DNA of 11,188 nt from an uncultured Chloroflexota bacterium (lineage in GTDB: Bacteria > Chloroflexota > Anaerolineae > Anaerolineales > Anaerolineaceae): positions 1-11,188 of the forward strand of contig CADBKS010000166.1 of NCBI GenBank assembly GCA_902795255.1, given 5' to 3'. A program made the translations under genes and the position numbers. Below, piece after piece: positions 1 through 6,704 of this stretch. The notes beneath the pieces were generated by a model, which did no database searches, was not told the origin of the DNA, and saw only the letters and a program-made list of their open reading frames with translations. Within the stretch, counting starts at the first letter, position 1. Every line of letters begins with the position of its first letter.

Positions 1-1143
1 TGTCCTCGGGAACAGAAGTACGGCATTCAGATCCCGCTGAGCTGTGTGCCGCAGTATGAAAGCAGCTCCATGCGCTGCTCGGTTCAGGCTGTCTGTTCGG
101 ATGGCCCGGTTTCGGAAAACTCCGCGGTGTGCGCTGATGATCTGACGCTTTTCGCGGTGTATGCCGGGGATGGGTTCAACGCTGATGCCGAGGCGGCACC
201 GAAGACCTTTGACGTCAAACGGAATGAGCTCCTTCTGGAGCCTGTTGCGGAAGGATCCCTGAGCAGCAGTGATCTGATCCGGATCCAGGCCGCGTCAGAA
301 GATCTTCAGTATATGGGCTATGGGAGTCTGAATATCGGCGGCCGGAACGTGGACTCCTTCCTGCCGCGCCAGACCTGGACAGAACAGGGCGACCGCTTCG
401 GGACCTATCCGGTGATTTTCCGTTATCAGACTGCTGTCCCCGATGCGCTCGACACGTCGCTGCTGCGGCTGGAGGTCAGCTTTGAATCCGGAAGCGCGGC
501 CGCGCCCGTACAGGATATGATCTCCCTGCCCGCGTTCATGGTTTCGGGTGATACGGTTACCTTCATGCTTGATTTTGGCAGTTTTGATGTGCTGGACGAC
601 GGCCGGACGCCGTGGGAAGCGCTGGATAAAGCGGTCACGATCAAATCGCTGCGGGCCCGTTATCCGGGCAGCGAGCTTGTGGCTCCCGCAGCCCGCAATT
701 ATGAAGCCGAGGGGCTGACCTTCGCGCTGAAAGTCGCGACTTATTATGAGTCGGAGACAGATATGAGCCTGCCCAATGTCCTTCAGTTCGGAGGCCCGTT
801 CGCTTCCGAAGCCCCGCAGCAGCCGTATATGGTTTACTGTTCGCAGCTTATCCAGCCGCTGGAGTGTTCGGCTGAAATGCCGGAAGAGATCCCTGCGGAT
901 GAAGTCCCTGTTGAGACTCCGGAGGCCGGAGAGGACCCGGTTGAACCGGATCCGTGGATCGTCAGTGATCCGGCGGGGATGCTTACCCGTCTGGCTTTTG
1001 AGGATCAGGGCTGCTGGGGCAATCTCCCGGTGCTTTGGGAAGGGCTGCCGCTGATCTATATCAATAATGCGTTCAATCCGCAGTGTTATCTTGCCGCGTC
1101 AGGCGACAGCGGCCGGCTGCTGATCGCTTCCAATATCCGGTAG
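1..1143 (+). CDS. Unknown protein, 5'-truncated by window edge
   Basis: The frame is open from base 1 to the TAG at 1141-1143, so this is the last 380 residues of a longer protein. A GTG at 46 could be read as a start, but nothing upstream supports it and the frame continues past it. I do not recognise a family. The visible part is acidic, with alternating hydrophobic and polar stretches that suggest beta-rich domains. There are several cysteines, including a CxxQ...C pattern at the start. A Pro/Glu/Asp-rich linker at about 965-1020 of the coding bases' preceding stretch (roughly bases 875-955) separates a short C-terminal segment with Trp and Cys. The composition resembles an exported or surface protein, but the N-terminus that would carry a signal peptide is missing. 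It ends 20 nt before the next gene, which suggests cotranscription with it and with the eCIS ATPase. The function is unknown, although the frame is very likely a real gene. Confidence 0.75.
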   Translation, partial: CPREQKYGIQIPLSCVPQYESSSMRCSVQAVCSDGPVSENSAVCADDLTLFAVYAGDGFNADAEAAPKTFDVKRNELLLEPVAEGSLSSSDLIRIQAASEDLQYMGYGSLNIGGRNVDSFLPRQTWTEQGDRFGTYPVIFRYQTAVPDALDTSLLRLEVSFESGSAAAPVQDMISLPAFMVSGDTVTFMLDFGSFDVLDDGRTPWEALDKAVTIKSLRARYPGSELVAPAARNYEAEGLTFALKVATYYESETDMSLPNVLQFGGPFASEAPQQPYMVYCSQLIQPLECSAEMPEEIPADEVPVETPEAGEDPVEPDPWIVSDPAGMLTRLAFEDQGCWGNLPVLWEGLPLIYINNAFNPQCYLAASGDSGRLLIASNIR

Positions 1144-1163
1144 GAAGAAAGGAAGACGGACTG

Positions 1164-2489
1164 GTGAAAAGAATGAACGAAAGTATGATCGGAAAATGGC
1201 TGATCTTTCTGGCAGCAGCGGTTGTTTGCTGTGCGGGGATGCTGCCCGCGTCCGCTGCGGATAATGCATCTTCTCTGTTGGTGACGATCTGGGATGTGCC
1301 GTCCGCGCAGAATGATCCGACGGATGTTGAGTTCGGACGGGCAGATATTTCCATCCAGAAGGAACGGAATGGATTTATCCGGGGAATCCAGGACGCACCG
1401 GGCGATGTTGTGATCAACGAGATCACCCTTTCAGAACAGTCCTCGGATCTGGTGCGTCAGCTGGCAAACCTCATCAATAATGAAGAACCGCTGATGGTCG
1501 TGGGCGCGTCCGGGGACCTTGAAACGATGTATTGCGCCATGGAGACAGAATTTTTTGATGTTCCGATGCTGATCCCTTACGCGGATGGGGATATCATTCC
1601 GGATTCCAATCAGGGATTTACGATCCGGATGACGCCGAATGTGACGAAATTTACGGATTATATCGGGAAAACCCTGCTCCCGGCCTCGACCTTCTCATGG
1701 ATCAACACGCTTCTTTTTGAAGACCGGTCCGTACCGGATTATTCAATCAATATCGGTGTTTTCTTTGCGGATAATTTCAACGGCCATGATTTCGCGACCC
1801 GGATCACCCAGCAACTGATGGATAATGGCATGGATGTGGAATACTATGTTCCGTATGCGGATGGAGAACTTGTTCAGGCTTTTGAACGGAACTGGACCGC
1901 GGCAGGCAAGCCGGTCAGTGATATGGATGTGATCCTCCTGATCGGGTTTGACCAGGATCCGTTCCTGGATCTTCCCGCTGTCCTTTCCCTTTGGGAAGGC
2001 GTTGAAGAGCCGCCGCTCTTTCTCATGCTCGGATATGTTCCGGATTCCGGCGATGAACAAATTGAAAGCGCGCAGAACGTTCTCGCGATACGGCAGAAAC
2101 TGGATATGTCAAAATGTCCTTCGGATATCGTGAATCACAGCGAAGCACTCGGTTATGCCGCGGGATATATCACGCGATATGCGCTGGAGGAGGCACATAT
2201 CCTGACCGAGAAGGAAAAAACCGGCTGGCGGCTCTGGTTTACTTCCGAAGATTATAAGCGGCGGAGCCATCAGAATTATCTCAGCAATTACCGCAACAAC
2301 GTGCGTTCTGCCATGATCGAAATGCAGATGGATATCCCGTGTTACGGCATTACCTCTTTCAGCTCCCGGGCTGACGATTATACTCAGCTGGAACTGGTGC
2401 ACTACAATGCTCCGGATGATGCTTCCGTGATCGATGAAGGCCGTGTCTTTCAGTATATTTACGAGAAACTTCAAAGGCGGTACCGGTAA
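1164..2489 (+). CDS. Secreted type I periplasmic-binding-like protein (LivK-like fold)
   Basis: 441 residues from GTG 1164. I chose this start because AAAGGAAG (about 1148-1155) sits 8 nt upstream and because it gives a clean Sec signal peptide: basic start, hydrophobic core at residues 12-27 (WLIFLAAAVVCCAGML), then PASA before a likely cleavage at residue 31. A longer reading from 1083 overlaps the upstream gene and buries the signal. The mature part resembles Leu/Ile/Val-type binding proteins. Residues 110-160 follow the pattern 'VVGASG...VPMLIPYA...FTIRMTPN', residues 195-235 follow 'INIGVFFADNFNG...GMDVEYYVPYADG', and residues 326-344 match the 'Y.AGYITRYALEEA' helix of such proteins. 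Its ligand cannot be read from sequence. No transporter genes are adjacent; it lies between an unknown gene and the eCIS ATPase, so it may be a stand-alone sensor or binding protein. The cysteines in the signal core do not form a good lipobox. Confidence 0.72.
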   Translation: MKRMNESMIGKWLIFLAAAVVCCAGMLPASAADNASSLLVTIWDVPSAQNDPTDVEFGRADISIQKERNGFIRGIQDAPGDVVINEITLSEQSSDLVRQLANLINNEEPLMVVGASGDLETMYCAMETEFFDVPMLIPYADGDIIPDSNQGFTIRMTPNVTKFTDYIGKTLLPASTFSWINTLLFEDRSVPDYSINIGVFFADNFNGHDFATRITQQLMDNGMDVEYYVPYADGELVQAFERNWTAAGKPVSDMDVILLIGFDQDPFLDLPAVLSLWEGVEEPPLFLMLGYVPDSGDEQIESAQNVLAIRQKLDMSKCPSDIVNHSEALGYAAGYITRYALEEAHILTEKEKTGWRLWFTSEDYKRRSHQNYLSNYRNNVRSAMIEMQMDIPCYGITSFSSRADDYTQLELVHYNAPDDASVIDEGRVFQYIYEKLQRRYR

Positions 2490-2498
2490 CGGATCTAT

Positions 2499-3848
2499 AT
2501 GAGAAATTCGCTTGATCATCCCTACTTCAATAACCTGCTTTCGCAGCTGGACCTGCGTTTGTTTTCCTGTCTCGGATATTGTGATGAGGGTAGGCGTGAA
2601 GCCGCCCATGATTTGATCGTTTCCGTGGCCGATCACCCGGTTGAGGCTGGCTTTATTCCGCTGGAAGATGAGGCAGAAGCGTACCGCCGGCTGTATGATG
2701 CGGTCATTTCGGGACACGACGCGCTGCTGAAGGCCGCGGAAGACGGCGGTGTCCTTCCGGCTGTCGAACAGCTGAGGGAACGCTTCGGGCTTTCTCCGGA
2801 TGAACTATTCCTGCTGACGGCTGTGCTTGCTCCTTATGCCGATCCGCGTTTCGGGCGGATCTATCGGGCATTCCAGGGCAGTGAGGAACCGCGGATGGAT
2901 TTTCTGCTCAGCCTGCTGGAGCCGGACGGAATGCGGAAATATGAGCATGCGGCCCTCCTTGGCCGTGACGGCCATCTCTCCGCATACGGTCTGATCGTTC
3001 CTGCCGGCGGGGATGGTGTCCGGACCGCTTCCACCGTCTTTCTGCCGGGGCTGGGAATTCTTGAATGGCTCAACGGGGTCCGTTCCACAGAATACTATGA
3101 AGGCCGTGCGGAATGGCTGCGGGATCCGCGGATCCGGATGCCGCGGGCTGACTATACGGCGATCATCCAGGCTGTAAAAATGGCAGGTGCGGGGAATGAG
3201 CCCGTTCCGGTCGTCTCGTTTTACGGACCGGACATGGATCTTCTGTTTGACCATGCGGAAACTTTCGCAGCCGGTCTGGGATGTCCGATGCTGAAGCTGG
3301 ACCTGAACGGACTGCCTCTGTCCCGATCTGTTGAGTTTTTGCGTATAGGACTGCGCGATGCTGCTCTGGATCAGTGCGCTGTGCTGATCTATGGCATCGA
3401 CGGATGGTTCGAAAACGGTGCTGTGATCCCTTCAGAGGTCGGGCAGACCCTGGAAGGCTGGCAGATCCCGGTCGTGATGCTGACAGACCGGCCTGTCGTG
3501 TTTCCGCAGGGAAAGAAAATCGCTGACCGCCTGATTTTGCGTGTATCCGTTGAAAAGCTCACGGGCACCCAGCGGTTCGGTGTCTGGAAAAAAATGCTGG
3601 AAAAACTGCCGCTGGACGGATCGCTGGATGATGCAGCGCTGCGGACACTCGCAGGACAGTTCAGCCTTTCTTCTTCCCAGATCCGTGCGGCTGTGAACGC
3701 GGGACTGGGTACTGCGGTGCTGGAAAATCGAGTTGCGTGTAGAAGATCTTTACGAAGGCGCCAGGGTCAGCTCCATGCATCATCTTTCGGATCTCGCGAA
3801 GAAAATGACGGCAAAATATACCCTGCGGGATCTGGTCCTGCCGGATAA
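2499..3848 (+). CDS. eCIS AAA+ ATPase, N-terminal half (frame broken near 3724)
   Basis: This ATG frame encodes the N-terminal part of the Pvc15/Afp15-type ATPase found in most eCIS loci, thought to act in particle assembly or disassembly. Residues 1-120 resemble the usual helical/winged-helix start, including 'FGLSPDELFLLTAVLAPYADPRF', a pattern typical of this family. Residues about 230-400 look like a degenerate first AAA domain: the Walker A position reads 'VVSFYGPDMD' without GKT, while helices up to 'FSLSSSQIRAAVNAGLGTAVLE' resemble an AAA lid. After about residue 409 the translation turns Arg-rich and unlike the family (RRSLRRRQGQ), because the genuine continuation is in another frame starting at about 3727. 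Removing one A from the AAAA at 3724-3727 would give 'AVLEIELRVEDLYEGAR' and join both halves. The start is 9 nt after the upstream stop with only a weak ribosome site (GGAT), so coupling is likely. The true product probably ends in the next frame rather than at 3848. Confidence 0.8.
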   Translation: MRNSLDHPYFNNLLSQLDLRLFSCLGYCDEGRREAAHDLIVSVADHPVEAGFIPLEDEAEAYRRLYDAVISGHDALLKAAEDGGVLPAVEQLRERFGLSPDELFLLTAVLAPYADPRFGRIYRAFQGSEEPRMDFLLSLLEPDGMRKYEHAALLGRDGHLSAYGLIVPAGGDGVRTASTVFLPGLGILEWLNGVRSTEYYEGRAEWLRDPRIRMPRADYTAIIQAVKMAGAGNEPVPVVSFYGPDMDLLFDHAETFAAGLGCPMLKLDLNGLPLSRSVEFLRIGLRDAALDQCAVLIYGIDGWFENGAVIPSEVGQTLEGWQIPVVMLTDRPVVFPQGKKIADRLILRVSVEKLTGTQRFGVWKKMLEKLPLDGSLDDAALRTLAGQFSLSSSQIRAAVNAGLGTAVLENRVACRRSLRRRQGQLHASSFGSREENDGKIYPAGSGPAG

Positions 3849-4608
3849 GCAGAAAAATGAGATCGACAAACTGATCGCTATGGCCCGGAACCGTTCCCTG
3901 GTGCTGGAAGACTGGGGCGTCGGGAAAAAGCTGGTGAGCGGCAGGGGGATCTCGGCTCTGTTTACCGGAGTTCCCGGAACCGGGAAAACCCTTTCGGCGC
4001 AGGTGATCGCCGGTGAACTGGGACTGGAGATTTACCGGGTCGATCTTTCAACGATCGTTTCGAAATATATTGGAGAGACCGAGAAAAATCTGGAGCGGAT
4101 CTTTTCCGAAGCCCAGAACTCGAATGTGATCCTTTTCTTTGATGAGGCAGATTCGCTTTTCGGCAGAAGATCTGAAGTCAGCGACTCGCACGACCGCTAT
4201 GCCAATATTGAAGTGGGGTACCTGCTGCAGCGCATTGAGACCTACGACGGGATCGTGCTGATGGCTACGAACCTCGGCGCCAATCTGGATGAGGCTTTCG
4301 CGCGGCGGATCAACTTCATTATCGATTTCCCGTTCCCGGACGAGGAGACACGGCTGCGGCTCTGGAAACTGCTGCTGCCGGATAATATTGATAAAGACCC
4401 CGATATCGACCTGGCGCCGTTTGCGTCGGTGTATAAGATCGCGGGCGGCGGGATCCGGAATGCCGTGGTCTGGGCGATCTATGAGTCGGCAAACAATAAA
4501 CACGGGAATATCAGAAAATGGGGAAAGTGTTCATCAGCATCGGCTGAACATCTTAATCATATTGAGGGATCCGTTTTTTCCTGTGAGACATCCGTGCGCA
4601 GCCTGTAG
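3733..4608 (+). CDS. eCIS AAA+ ATPase, catalytic half (separate frame)
   Basis: Catalytic module of the Pvc15-type ATPase. Counting from TTG 3733: Walker A GVPGTGKT at residues 79-86, a pore-loop-like SKYIGETEKN at 110-119, Walker B VILFFDEAD at 132-140, sensor-1 ATN at 178-180, and the Arg pair RRINF at 191-195 as arginine finger. The family signature 'SDSHDRYANIEVGYLLQ' is intact. The frame is open upstream to 3697 and has no convincing ribosome site, so it more likely continues the upstream frame than starts on its own at TTG. From residue 257 the sequence leaves the family: the expected closing segment (about a dozen residues, then REYQKMGK) is missing and replaced by out-of-frame sequence to TAG 4606-4608. 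The conserved tail is present in another frame at 4500-4547. The catalytic residues look functional, but the gene as written is split and altered at its end: a pseudogene, a recoded gene or a sequence error. Confidence 0.85.
   Translation: MRVEDLYEGARVSSMHHLSDLAKKMTAKYTLRDLVLPDKQKNEIDKLIAMARNRSLVLEDWGVGKKLVSGRGISALFTGVPGTGKTLSAQVIAGELGLEIYRVDLSTIVSKYIGETEKNLERIFSEAQNSNVILFFDEADSLFGRRSEVSDSHDRYANIEVGYLLQRIETYDGIVLMATNLGANLDEAFARRINFIIDFPFPDEETRLRLWKLLLPDNIDKDPDIDLAPFASVYKIAGGGIRNAVVWAIYESANNKHGNIRKWGKCSSASAEHLNHIEGSVFSCETSVRSL
4500..4547 (+). pseudogene. Out-of-frame C-terminal remnant of the eCIS ATPase
   Basis: Reading from 4500 in the frame of the 2499 gene gives TREYQKMGKVFISIG and a TGA at 4545-4547. 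REYQKMGK is the usual closing motif of eCIS AAA+ ATPases, so this is the expected C-terminus of the protein encoded just upstream, one frame away. A TAA at 4497 blocks this frame immediately upstream. The preceding frame runs normally to about AAA 4498-4500. By comparison with the family as I remember it, about 12-13 codons of the last helix region are missing between the two, plus a one-base shift. This supports a short out-of-frame deletion at about 4495-4502, where AAACA occurs twice (4491-4495 and 4498-4502). Confidence 0.7.
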
Positions 4609-4640
4609 GCCCCGAAATCCGGAATGGGAATTTCCGGGCC
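4608..4640 (+). terminator. Imperfect hairpin after the ATPase (possible terminator)
   Basis: GGCCCCGAAAT (4608-4618) pairs with ATTTCCGGGCC (4630-4640) with one mismatch and an 11-nt loop. It lies directly at the end of the ATPase frame. No T-run follows, so it is not a textbook rho-independent terminator; it could be an RNA-end stabiliser or part of a set of three hairpins. Confidence 0.4.
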
Positions 4641-4642
4641 TG

Positions 4643-4666
4643 CGGTATCTATATTAATAGATACCG
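4643..4666. repeat. Perfect 10-bp inverted repeat with 4-nt loop
   Basis: CGGTATCTAT (4643-4652) and ATAGATACCG (4657-4666) are exact reverse complements around ATTA. This could be an operator half-site pair or an RNA hairpin. It stands between two other hairpins (4608-4640 and 4671-4686) in the gap between the ATPase and the DUF4157 operon. No T-run follows. Confidence 0.65.
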
Positions 4667-4670
4667 GGTG

Positions 4671-4686
4671 ACCGCCGGTTGGCGGT
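4671..4686. repeat. Short GC hairpin
   Basis: ACCGCC (4671-4676) and GGCGGT (4681-4686) pair around GGTT. Only GTGTTTC follows, so terminator activity would be weak. It is the third hairpin in a row within about 80 nt. Confidence 0.45.
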
Positions 4687-5045
4687 GTGTTTCAAGAAAA
4701 ACCGGGCAGGGCAAAATGTTTCTGCACAGGATGATTTCTTCTGTTTCAGCGATCCGGTGTCGTAACGCTGAGGCTCCGCTGCCGTTTCAAAATGAAACCT
4801 GGCTTGAGCAGAAGTGCCGGCTGCGCCCTTTTTCAGGCCCCGGATACGGGAAAAAGTTTGTTGCCGGGGCTTCCGTTTGAAGTTATGCGCTTCCGCGTTT
4901 TCGTTTACAATGCATGAAATATGCGGATCAGCGGGGCATGTATTGAAGTTCGTCACCCGTCTTTACTGGAATTTTATAAGAACCGCATAAGATTTGATGT
5001 TTTTAAAAAAAACTGAAAAAAAAACGATTTATAATAAAAAAAGGA
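4687..5045. other. Non-coding gap without a recognisable gene
   Basis: Together with the three hairpins upstream this forms a gap of about 0.5 kb between the two gene blocks. Open frames exist on both strands, but their translations have no coherent domain pattern and no ribosome sites. A GC inverted repeat (GCCCCGG 4837-4843, CCGGGGC 4864-4870, 20-nt loop) is the only clear structure in the first part. Base composition falls sharply to A/T-rich from about 4960 with long A-runs at about 5006-5045, as expected upstream of a promoter. A small RNA or a decayed gene cannot be excluded. Confidence 0.5.
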
Positions 5046-5073
5046 TTTACAACGCCGTAAAAAAAAGTAGAAT
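5046..5073 (+). promoter_or_regulatory. Predicted sigma70-type promoter of the eCIS structural operon
   Basis: TTTACA (5046-5051) matches TTGACA at 5 of 6 positions. After a 16-nt spacer, TAGAAT (5068-5073) matches TATAAT at 5 of 6. A-tracts at about 5006-5040 lie upstream like an UP element. Transcription would begin near 5080, leaving a leader of about 40 nt before the DUF4157 gene at 5122. This is the best promoter-like match I see in the window. Confidence 0.6.
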
Positions 5074-5121
5074 AATTCTTGAGGAAAAACGCGCAGACGG
5101 TTACGATCTGCCGGAGGATAA

Positions 5122-6684
5122 ATGAGCGTGTTTCAGGAACCCGAAAAGAAGAAAAAAACAAATCCTTCAGCCGCAAATACAGTCACCCAGACCGTACAGC
5201 GGGATCTGAAGGATGTAAACGGTCCTGAAGGCGGGATGCTGCCAAGCGATGTTTCCGCAAAGATCCAGAGCCTCCGCGGGGGCGGTCAGCGTCTTTCCGA
5301 CCGGCAGCTGCAGAATTACTCACAGAAATTCGGCCGCGATATGAGCGATGTCCATATCCATACGGATGCGCAGGCGGATACGATCAGCCGTTCCCTGAAT
5401 GCGCGTGCCTTCACGATCGGCAGTGATGTTTTTCTCACGAAAGGGATCAATCCCACCGGCGGGGGCCGCGACGAACAGACGATGACGCATGAGCTGACCC
5501 ATGTGGTCCAGCAGAACGGACATGCCGGGTACGGTGCGCTGAAGCTCGGTGCAGCCGATACCGCGCAGGAGCATGAAGCGGAATCGACCGCGCAGCGCCA
5601 GTTTGAACCGGCTCCGGCCGCCCCTGATCAGGAAGCCGGTGATGCTGCCCAAAGGGAATTTGAAGCTGAGGACAAACAGGAAGCGGCTGCCCGCCGGGAA
5701 TCCGGACCCGCGGCCGGGACAGATCCTGCTCCGAAAAGTGTCGGGGCGGAAGTTCAGCGCGAAGCCGGACCTGCAGATACCGTTCAGCGCGGTTTCTGGA
5801 GCAATCTCGGCCGCGGCCTGCTCACCGGAATGAACATGGGCGGTGTACTGGAAGCCTACGATGAATTTATGAGCGGGGACCATAAAGTCCGGGCTGCCAT
5901 CAAAAAAATGGATGAAAACCAGCAGAATGCCTATCATAATGTTGAAGAACAGATCAAATCCCTGGAGGGCGGCAGGCTGGAAAGTGCCAAAAAGAATGTC
6001 AGTGCCAAGCAGGAAGCGCTTTCCAATTCGGTGAACGGCAATTCGGGCGGGGCTGCTTTACAGCAAGCCCAGACCGAAGTCCAGCAGGCAGGCGAGGAGT
6101 ATGATGATCTGAAAGCCGAATACCAGAGTCTTCTGAACCAGCAGTTGAAGATGCTGCAGGATGTGGACCAGACAGTGACGGCTCATGATGTGAACAAATA
6201 CCGCACCGGCAAAGGCAAAGCGATGGTCGCTTCGATTTTTGCGAGTGTGGGCGGCAACTTTCTCGCAGGTTTCAAAAGCGGGGACAAGGCCAAATCAGCG
6301 GCCCGGGCAAAAGGCATGAAGCGCATCAGCAACTGGTGGGCTGCTTCCGGAAAAGGTTCTGCCGAGTTCGAGGAAGAACCGGAAGAAGCTGAGGAGACCG
6401 AAGAAGAGAAGGAAGCAAAGGCGAAGGAAGCCAAGCGGAAAGAAAGTGAACTGATCACTGCAGTCTGGCAGGATGTCCAGGCTGATGATAAACTGAAGAG
6501 TTATTACGGGAGCTGGATCCTGTTCAAACGGACGGTCGCCAAAGAACACTCCGATATGATCCAGGAATCCATTAAAGACGGTGAGTCCGACGCAGACATC
6601 AAGGCTGCCGTGCTGGAAGCGCTGACCCGTAAAGCTGAAGGAAGTATGAATAAACCGACACCGGCTACCCCGGGGAAGGAATGA
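5122..6684 (+). CDS. DUF4157 (eCIS core) protein with HELTH metallopeptidase-like motif
   Basis: 520 residues; GGAGG (5113-5117) lies 4 nt before the ATG. Residues about 55-132 match the DUF4157 'eCIS core' domain: 'LSDRQLQNYSQKFGRDMSDVHIHTD', then 'ARAFTIGSDVFLTKG', then HELTHVVQQ. HELTH (123-127) is an HExxH zinc-site pattern, and EHEAE (150-154) is placed like the third ligand region of gluzincins. DUF4157 proteins are associated with eCIS and often carry variable C-terminal effector parts. After the domain comes a low-complexity Ala/Glu/Gln linker (about 140-225) with repeated (A/V)QR motifs. Next are a helical, coiled-coil-like region (about 255-355), a small hydrophobic Gly/Ala stretch (367-384), an EEEPEEAEETEEE acidic stretch and a helical C-terminus. 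I recognise no toxin domain in the C-terminal half. It could be cargo, a cargo leader or a processing protease. It is first in the operon, right behind the predicted promoter. Confidence 0.9.
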   Translation: MSVFQEPEKKKKTNPSAANTVTQTVQRDLKDVNGPEGGMLPSDVSAKIQSLRGGGQRLSDRQLQNYSQKFGRDMSDVHIHTDAQADTISRSLNARAFTIGSDVFLTKGINPTGGGRDEQTMTHELTHVVQQNGHAGYGALKLGAADTAQEHEAESTAQRQFEPAPAAPDQEAGDAAQREFEAEDKQEAAARRESGPAAGTDPAPKSVGAEVQREAGPADTVQRGFWSNLGRGLLTGMNMGGVLEAYDEFMSGDHKVRAAIKKMDENQQNAYHNVEEQIKSLEGGRLESAKKNVSAKQEALSNSVNGNSGGAALQQAQTEVQQAGEEYDDLKAEYQSLLNQQLKMLQDVDQTVTAHDVNKYRTGKGKAMVASIFASVGGNFLAGFKSGDKAKSAARAKGMKRISNWWAASGKGSAEFEEEPEEAEETEEEKEAKAKEAKRKESELITAVWQDVQADDKLKSYYGSWILFKRTVAKEHSDMIQESIKDGESDADIKAAVLEALTRKAEGSMNKPTPATPGKE

Positions 6685-6704
6685 CCGACACCAGGTGATG
6701 CAGC

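Noticed and set aside
1083..1163. Upstream extension of the periplasmic-binding-like gene to 1083
   Set aside because: It would overlap the preceding gene by 61 nt, add an Arg-rich stretch and bury the signal peptide; GTG 1164 has a proper ribosome site.
2109..2717. Minus-strand open frame of 202 codons across the join of two + strand genes
   Set aside because: It spans the end of one well-supported gene and the start of the next, and its translation shows no family pattern.
4668..4880. Plus-strand open frame of 70 codons in the same gap
   Set aside because: No ribosome site and no protein-like pattern; random open frames of this size are expected here.
4654..4956. Minus-strand open frame of 100 codons in the gap after the ATPase
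   Set aside because: Its translation is low in hydrophobic pattern, matches nothing, and it overlaps the inverted repeats; no credible start signal.
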